The position numbers were made by a program, and so were the translations under genes. The notes under the pieces were generated by a model. It did no database searches, was not told where the DNA came from, and saw only the letters and a list, made by a program, of their open reading frames with translations. This document shows, piece after piece, positions 31,075 through 35,370 of a DNA stretch of 35,370 nt (position 1 is its first letter; every line of letters starts with the position of its first letter). The stretch is from positions 1 to 35,370 of the forward strand of contig CAMWIJ010000028.1 of assembly GCA_947174275.1 (NCBI GenBank), written 5' to 3'. The DNA is from an uncultured Muribaculaceae bacterium. GTDB taxonomy: Bacteria; Bacteroidota; Bacteroidia; Bacteroidales; Muribaculaceae.

Positions 31075-32979
31075 TCAATATTCCCATCCCGGGGTAGGAG
31101 TCAGATTGGGATTGAGTTCAATCTCACTCTTTGGTACTGGCCATGTATACCACTGGTCGCCTATCCAGTCGTAAACTGTGCCGCCGGTACTTTCCGAACC
31201 GCCCCATGCGTGCTGGGCCACCTTTTCGCTGAACTTTGTCTCTTTGAGCGTGCGCCAGCGCATCTCGTCGAAGAAGTTAATGCCTTCGTTGACGAACTCA
31301 CGACGACGCTCGTCGCGCACATAATTGCGGGCCGTATTTTGGTCGGTGAAGTTCTTGGCCATGGTGGGTATGCCGGCGCGATTGCGCACCTCCTGAACCT
31401 TCTCCATAGCTCCCGCCAGGTCACCCTTTTCTACAAGAGCCTCAGCCCACATCAGCAGCACGTCGGCATAGCGGATGATAGGTTCGTCGACAGGATTCTG
31501 TTCACGGCGCAGATATTCCAGGCCCTCACCTATGAATTTGCGGTGGATGTACTTGAACTCGGCCTGAGCGTTCATGAAGCCGGAAGCGTAGTAGGTGTCA
31601 GGGAGATCGGGATTGGCATTAGGTTCGGCCGCTGCCTGGTCGGCGTAATACTTGCCTGCAACGGGCCATCGGAACGTGTACCACGCTTCCTCGGTTGAGT
31701 TGCTGTTTACGCCGAGATAGTCAGCGTAGGGAGTTACGACGTTGTATGCCAGGCGTGGGTCACGGTTGGCGTAGGCCGTTTTCAAGCGTGCTTCATTGCC
31801 TTCGGGGAGATAGAAAGCGCGCACGCTCTCCGGCAGACGGTCAAGCTCCGTATCGACAGCCTTGGTTACAGTAGGATGAATCTCCATGCCGTTGACATAC
31901 TTGTCGCGTATGAAAAACACCTTGCGGTACTTGGTGTGGCCCTCGGAAGCTTCCAGGTCGGTGACCGTCTTCCACCCGGAAAGATAATTTTCCCATGCGA
32001 AATCCCTGACAGTCTGGCCGTCATATGCCTCGTAAAGGTTCACGAGCGCAGGGGTTATTTGAAGGTCGCCCCAGCATCCGCGCGAGTCCTTGGAACCCTG
32101 CGTAAATGCTGCACAGTATTTCTGAATAGCCGTACCATAGCCGGTGGGATCCTCGATATACTGCACACTAAGAATCATCTCCTGACAACGCTCGTTCTCG
32201 ACCTTGAAGAGCTGACGGTAGTCGGGGAAGAGACGGTAGCCACACTCACCCACCTTGGCGAAGTCGGCGGCCGCCTTGTCATACTCCTTGGTGATCAGAT
32301 ATGCTTTGCCGCGAAGAGCGTAGGCCGCTCCCTTGCTCACACGTCCCTCGCCCTGAATCTGATTGTCGGGAAGATTAGGCTCTGCTATCGCATCGCTAAG
32401 GTCCTGAATCACCTGTGCCCACACCTCCTTTTCGGAGCTTTGGCCTTTGTTGCAGTCCACGGGGTCGACAGGCTCGGTGTACAGGGGCACACCCAAGCCG
32501 TTGTTGCCGAAGAGAATGTTGAGGCGGTCGTAGAAGAACGCGCGGAGCACCTTGCACTCAGCAATCAGACGAGCCTTCTTCTCGGCATTGATAGGTGAGT
32601 TTTCGATACCGGCGATAGCGGCGTTGGCGCGATGAACACCGTTGTACATCCACTGCCAAGTAGTCAGGAAGAAACCGTTGCTGGGATTCACCGACTTGGT
32701 GAAGAGGTTCTGCATGCCGTACTCGCCCTGACCGGTCATGCCGAGGGCCTCGTAGCCGTAGTAGCCTATCATGCTGGAAGCGCCGATAAAGCCCGAACCG
32801 CTGAACGGACGCTGGAGCGAATAATATACTCCAATAACACCCTGGTCGACACTCTCCTCTGTGGTCCACATGGTTCCACTGGAAAGTTTATCGTATGGGG
32901 CAGTGTCAAGGATGTCGGTGCACGATGTCATGACACCGAGAGCTGCGGCAACTGCCACTATGTTGAATATCTTTTTCAT
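31075..32979 (-). CDS. SusD/RagB-family outer-membrane lipoprotein
   Basis: A 634-residue glycan-binding lipoprotein that forms the lid of its partner SusC transporter. The N-terminus is a lipoprotein signal with Cys20 in VMTSC, followed by TDILDTAPYDKLSSGTMW, typical of SusD proteins. Family landmarks include the TPR-like helices (RLIAECKVLRAFFYDRLNIL), GAAYALRGKAYLITKEYDKA, PIIRYADVLLMWAEALVEKG and the C-terminal RDERRREFVNEGINFFDEMR. A C-terminal PVPKSEIELNPNLTPTPGWE matches the usual ending. It lies 17 bases downstream of susC. The ligand cannot be read from sequence, though the adjoining fucosidase suggests fucosylated glycans. Confidence 0.95.
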   Translation of the reverse strand: MKKIFNIVAVAAALGVMTSCTDILDTAPYDKLSSGTMWTTEESVDQGVIGVYYSLQRPFSGSGFIGASSMIGYYGYEALGMTGQGEYGMQNLFTKSVNPSNGFFLTTWQWMYNGVHRANAAIAGIENSPINAEKKARLIAECKVLRAFFYDRLNILFGNNGLGVPLYTEPVDPVDCNKGQSSEKEVWAQVIQDLSDAIAEPNLPDNQIQGEGRVSKGAAYALRGKAYLITKEYDKAAADFAKVGECGYRLFPDYRQLFKVENERCQEMILSVQYIEDPTGYGTAIQKYCAAFTQGSKDSRGCWGDLQITPALVNLYEAYDGQTVRDFAWENYLSGWKTVTDLEASEGHTKYRKVFFIRDKYVNGMEIHPTVTKAVDTELDRLPESVRAFYLPEGNEARLKTAYANRDPRLAYNVVTPYADYLGVNSNSTEEAWYTFRWPVAGKYYADQAAAEPNANPDLPDTYYASGFMNAQAEFKYIHRKFIGEGLEYLRREQNPVDEPIIRYADVLLMWAEALVEKGDLAGAMEKVQEVRNRAGIPTMAKNFTDQNTARNYVRDERRREFVNEGINFFDEMRWRTLKETKFSEKVAQHAWGGSESTGGTVYDWIGDQWYTWPVPKSEIELNPNLTPTPGWEY

Positions 32980-32996
32980 TTTTTACTGATTTGTCA

Positions 32997-35370
32997 TTAG
33001 AAGGTTACTGTAAGGCCACCCGAGAACATTCTGGCAATAGGATATACGGCAAGAGAGCTGCCAAGCTCGGGGTCAACGCCGGGGAATCTCTTTGATTTGA
33101 ATGTGAGCAGGTTCTCGAACGAAGCGAACACACGCAGGTTGCTGATTCTTGCGGGAGCCACCCATTTCTTGGGCAGTGTGTAGCCAACTTGCAGCGATTT
33201 GAGCTTTACAAACGAGGTATTGTAGAGGTAGAACGTGTTGGAGGGTGTCGTACCGCCCGAGGTTAGCAGACGGGGATACTCGTTGTTGATTCGTGCATTC
33301 GGGTCGGCCGCCGGGTCATAGGTCGAACCTATTACCGCTCCGCTCTCGTTCTTGATGATTCCCTCATGCGAAGCAGACGAGTCGTAGAAGTAATATCTAT
33401 CCCATGCGTCGCCGGGGAGCGCGTCGCCTGTGTTGGTAATCATACTGCCGTTTGCGCCCTTGGAATTGATATAGTGGTAACCGCCGAAACGGCCCGACCA
33501 TATCATAAGCATGTCGATTCCCTTCCATGAAGCTGAGATGTTAAGGCCAAGCGACACCTTGGGCGTGCTGCTCTTTCCGGTAAATTCGCGGTCGTCGTCA
33601 TTACCATACTTGCCGTCGCCGTTGAGGTCGGCCATAATCAGGTCGCCATACCACAGATTGGAGCCGTTGGAGCCGATGGTTTTGAGATTGTTGTTGAAAG
33701 TATATCCGGCTTCAAGCATAGCCGCTACCCAGTCGAGATCGGCCTTTGTACGAATCATGCCGTCGCGCGGACCACCGTTGGGATTTACGCTTCCGTCTGC
33801 AAATTTGTATGTAGCGTCGCCCTGGTAGGGTCTACGCAGGAAATACTCGTCGATCATGTGGCCTTCGACTCGACGGGTGTCGCCGCCGGTAGACACGTCG
33901 GCAAGGTTGGTATAACGCATGGTTGGATTTCCCCAGATGTCCTTGACCGATTCATCAAGCTCATATTTAAGCTCGCCCTTGAAGTCGGTGACCTTGTTTT
34001 TGTTGAACGCCACGTTGAGGCCTATTCCGTAATTGAAGTCACCGATTCGGTCGTTCCAGCCCAGATTGAGCTCTACACCGTGGTTGGTGAGGCTTGCAGT
34101 GTTTGACATGGGAGCGGTGATACTGCCCATTGTCTTATAGATAATGGAGTTGGTTAGGATGTCGGAAGTCTTGCGCAGATATAAGTCGGCTTCAAGCGAA
34201 AGGCGCTGGTTAAAGAACGAAGCGTCGAGACCCAGGTTGTAGGTGGTGACTTTTTCCCACGAGAGGGCGAGATTCTGAATTGACGACTGAATCAGACCGT
34301 TCTGTACTCTTTCGTCAAACACATTGTTGACCTTTGTGTAGAGAGCCTGCCAGTCATAATTGCCGCCTACCGTATTGCCAAGTGCACCGACAGATGCACG
34401 GATTTTAAGACTGTTGACCACATCTTTCGCGGCTTCAAAGAACGGCTCCTCGCTCATGCGCCAGGCTGCGGATCCTGAGGGGAAGAAGCCTCTTCGATGA
34501 CCGGGTGCAAATTTCGATGAAGCATCGGAGCGGAAGCTGGCCTCCAACAGATATTTGCGGTCAAACGAGTAATTTACACGACCGAGATATGAGATTATGG
34601 CGTTAACGGATTTGGCACTGCCGCCGATTGACTGCATCTCGGCGCCCGATGTGATGTCGGTGATGCTCCAATCTATCAGACCCTTTTTGGTGGCACTGAA
34701 TCCTGTGGTCTCGGCACGGTACTGCTCGTAACCCAACAGTGCCCCCACGTCGTGCTTGCCAAACGTGTTGTTGTAGCGAAGAAGCAGGTCGGCGGTGTAG
34801 CTTGTCGACTGATAGGAGTAACGGTAGGTTGTTGCCTGGTCAAGCACACCCACGGCCTCCTTGGGCACGTCGAAGCTCTCGCGGAAGCTGTATCGGGGTA
34901 GGTTCTGTGAGTAATTTTCATCCTGACGGTTGTATTCGCTCCAATTAAACTTGGCTTCGGCCACGAGACCGTCAAGCGGCAGTTCCACATTGGCATACCA
35001 TGTCGTATTCAGGCGCGTATAGGTGTTCTTGCCGCCGTTGGCGGCAACCATTTGCAGGATGTTGTCCTTCTGCGTCACTTCCGGATGCTCGCTGCAACCG
35101 AATTTGCCGTCGTAGATAGGAGTCTGACCGGGCCATGCTTGGAGCAGAAAGGTCATGGAGGTGCTTCCGGGGTCCTTGAACTCTTTTGTTCCGTATGTCT
35201 GTGTTCCGAAAGTGATTATATCGGCAATCTTGGTCTCGATATTAGCACGGATATTATAGCGGTCCATGCTGGTGTTGTCAAGAGTACCGGGGTTGTTCTG
35301 ATAGCCGAGCGACAGCAGATATGTGGTGTTTTTATTACCGCCCGATACGTTGACACCGTATTTCTGATAG
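32997..35370 (-). CDS. SusC/RagA-family TonB-dependent receptor (5' part missing)
   Basis: The C-terminal 791 or so residues of a SusC-like TonB-dependent outer-membrane transporter. The reading frame stays open past an internal methionine at 35267 to the window edge, where YGVNVSGGNKNTTYLLSLGY is a typical SusC strand, so the signal peptide, carboxypeptidase-like domain, TonB box and plug are outside the window. Beta-barrel features include repeated aromatic strand ends, a KYLLEASFRSDASSKFAPGH block, a GFFPSGSAAWRMSEEPFFE motif, and the C-terminal ARMFSGGLTVTF with terminal Phe. With the SusD protein it would import oligosaccharides energised by TonB. Confidence 0.95.
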   Translation of the reverse strand, partial: YQKYGVNVSGGNKNTTYLLSLGYQNNPGTLDNTSMDRYNIRANIETKIADIITFGTQTYGTKEFKDPGSTSMTFLLQAWPGQTPIYDGKFGCSEHPEVTQKDNILQMVAANGGKNTYTRLNTTWYANVELPLDGLVAEAKFNWSEYNRQDENYSQNLPRYSFRESFDVPKEAVGVLDQATTYRYSYQSTSYTADLLLRYNNTFGKHDVGALLGYEQYRAETTGFSATKKGLIDWSITDITSGAEMQSIGGSAKSVNAIISYLGRVNYSFDRKYLLEASFRSDASSKFAPGHRRGFFPSGSAAWRMSEEPFFEAAKDVVNSLKIRASVGALGNTVGGNYDWQALYTKVNNVFDERVQNGLIQSSIQNLALSWEKVTTYNLGLDASFFNQRLSLEADLYLRKTSDILTNSIIYKTMGSITAPMSNTASLTNHGVELNLGWNDRIGDFNYGIGLNVAFNKNKVTDFKGELKYELDESVKDIWGNPTMRYTNLADVSTGGDTRRVEGHMIDEYFLRRPYQGDATYKFADGSVNPNGGPRDGMIRTKADLDWVAAMLEAGYTFNNNLKTIGSNGSNLWYGDLIMADLNGDGKYGNDDDREFTGKSSTPKVSLGLNISASWKGIDMLMIWSGRFGGYHYINSKGANGSMITNTGDALPGDAWDRYYFYDSSASHEGIIKNESGAVIGSTYDPAADPNARINNEYPRLLTSGGTTPSNTFYLYNTSFVKLKSLQVGYTLPKKWVAPARISNLRVFASFENLLTFKSKRFPGVDPELGSSLAVYPIARMFSGGLTVTF

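Noticed and set aside
35265-35267. Methionine at 35267 as the true start of the SusC-like protein
   Set aside because: The frame remains open to the window edge with SusC-like sequence upstream, so this methionine is internal.

Overview
The window looks like chromosomal DNA of a gut Bacteroidales, most plausibly the Muribaculaceae/Bacteroides neighbourhood (inference). The sequence supports this with Bacteroidetes-type promoters (TTTG, about 20 bases, TAnnTTTG), a SusC/SusD pair, a hybrid two-component regulator, DUF3943, DUF4831 and PCMD-domain proteins, and a capsule locus that opens with an UpxY/NusG-like protein. The backbone is fairly GC-rich. The middle of the capsule locus (about 13.4-22.6 kb) is visibly AT-rich. 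No rRNA, tRNA, CRISPR array or insertion sequence was seen.

Layout. (1) 0.3-5.8 kb: an AspT/YidE-type transporter with two TrkA_C domains, then a reverse-strand run of a PCMD-domain exported protein, a DUF3943 protein and a MATE exporter, then a small forward ABM-family monooxygenase ending in a bidirectional terminator. (2) 5.8-11.7 kb: nucleotide and NAD housekeeping. A DUF4831 protein and the NAD(P)H-hydrate repair enzyme Nnr lie on the reverse strand. A fused hypoxanthine phosphoribosyltransferase-adenylate kinase and an overlapping pncA-pncB pair lie on the forward strand. (3) 11.8-25.1 kb: a forward capsule/exopolysaccharide operon with a strong promoter and a roughly 200-base leader containing a compact hairpin. 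Its first gene is an unusual fusion of a degenerate tyrosine-recombinase-like region to an UpxY/NusG-like NGN-KOW antiterminator. Next come a fused LicC-like nucleotidyltransferase/CobD-like PLP enzyme, an ornithine-cyclodeaminase-family enzyme, a Wzx flippase, a LicD-family phosphotransferase, WecB, an EpsG/Wzy-like polymerase and two glycosyltransferases. The last two genes are GC-rich: a WcfS-like initiating sugar transferase and a WcfR/PglE-like aminotransferase carrying an in-frame 9-bp tandem repeat. (4) 25.2-35.4 kb: a reverse-strand polysaccharide utilisation locus with a SusC-like receptor (cut by the window edge), a SusD-like lipoprotein, a GH29 alpha-L-fucosidase and a 1362-residue hybrid two-component system. 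A perfect 22-bp inverted repeat separates it from the convergent capsule operon.

How the parts work together (inference). The capsule operon appears built to make a charged, possibly zwitterionic, glycan. The WcfR/WcfS-like pair would provide and load a 4-amino-dideoxy sugar, with its dehydratase encoded elsewhere as known for Bacteroides fragilis. The nucleotidyltransferase/PLP fusion could make a CDP-activated small amine that LicD transfers onto the repeat unit. WecB supplies UDP-ManNAc, Wzx flips the unit and the EpsG-like protein polymerises it. The PUL probably captures and trims fucosylated host or dietary glycans. The most novel items are the recombinase-NusG fusion regulator and the nucleotidyltransferase/PLP + cyclodeaminase + LicD module.
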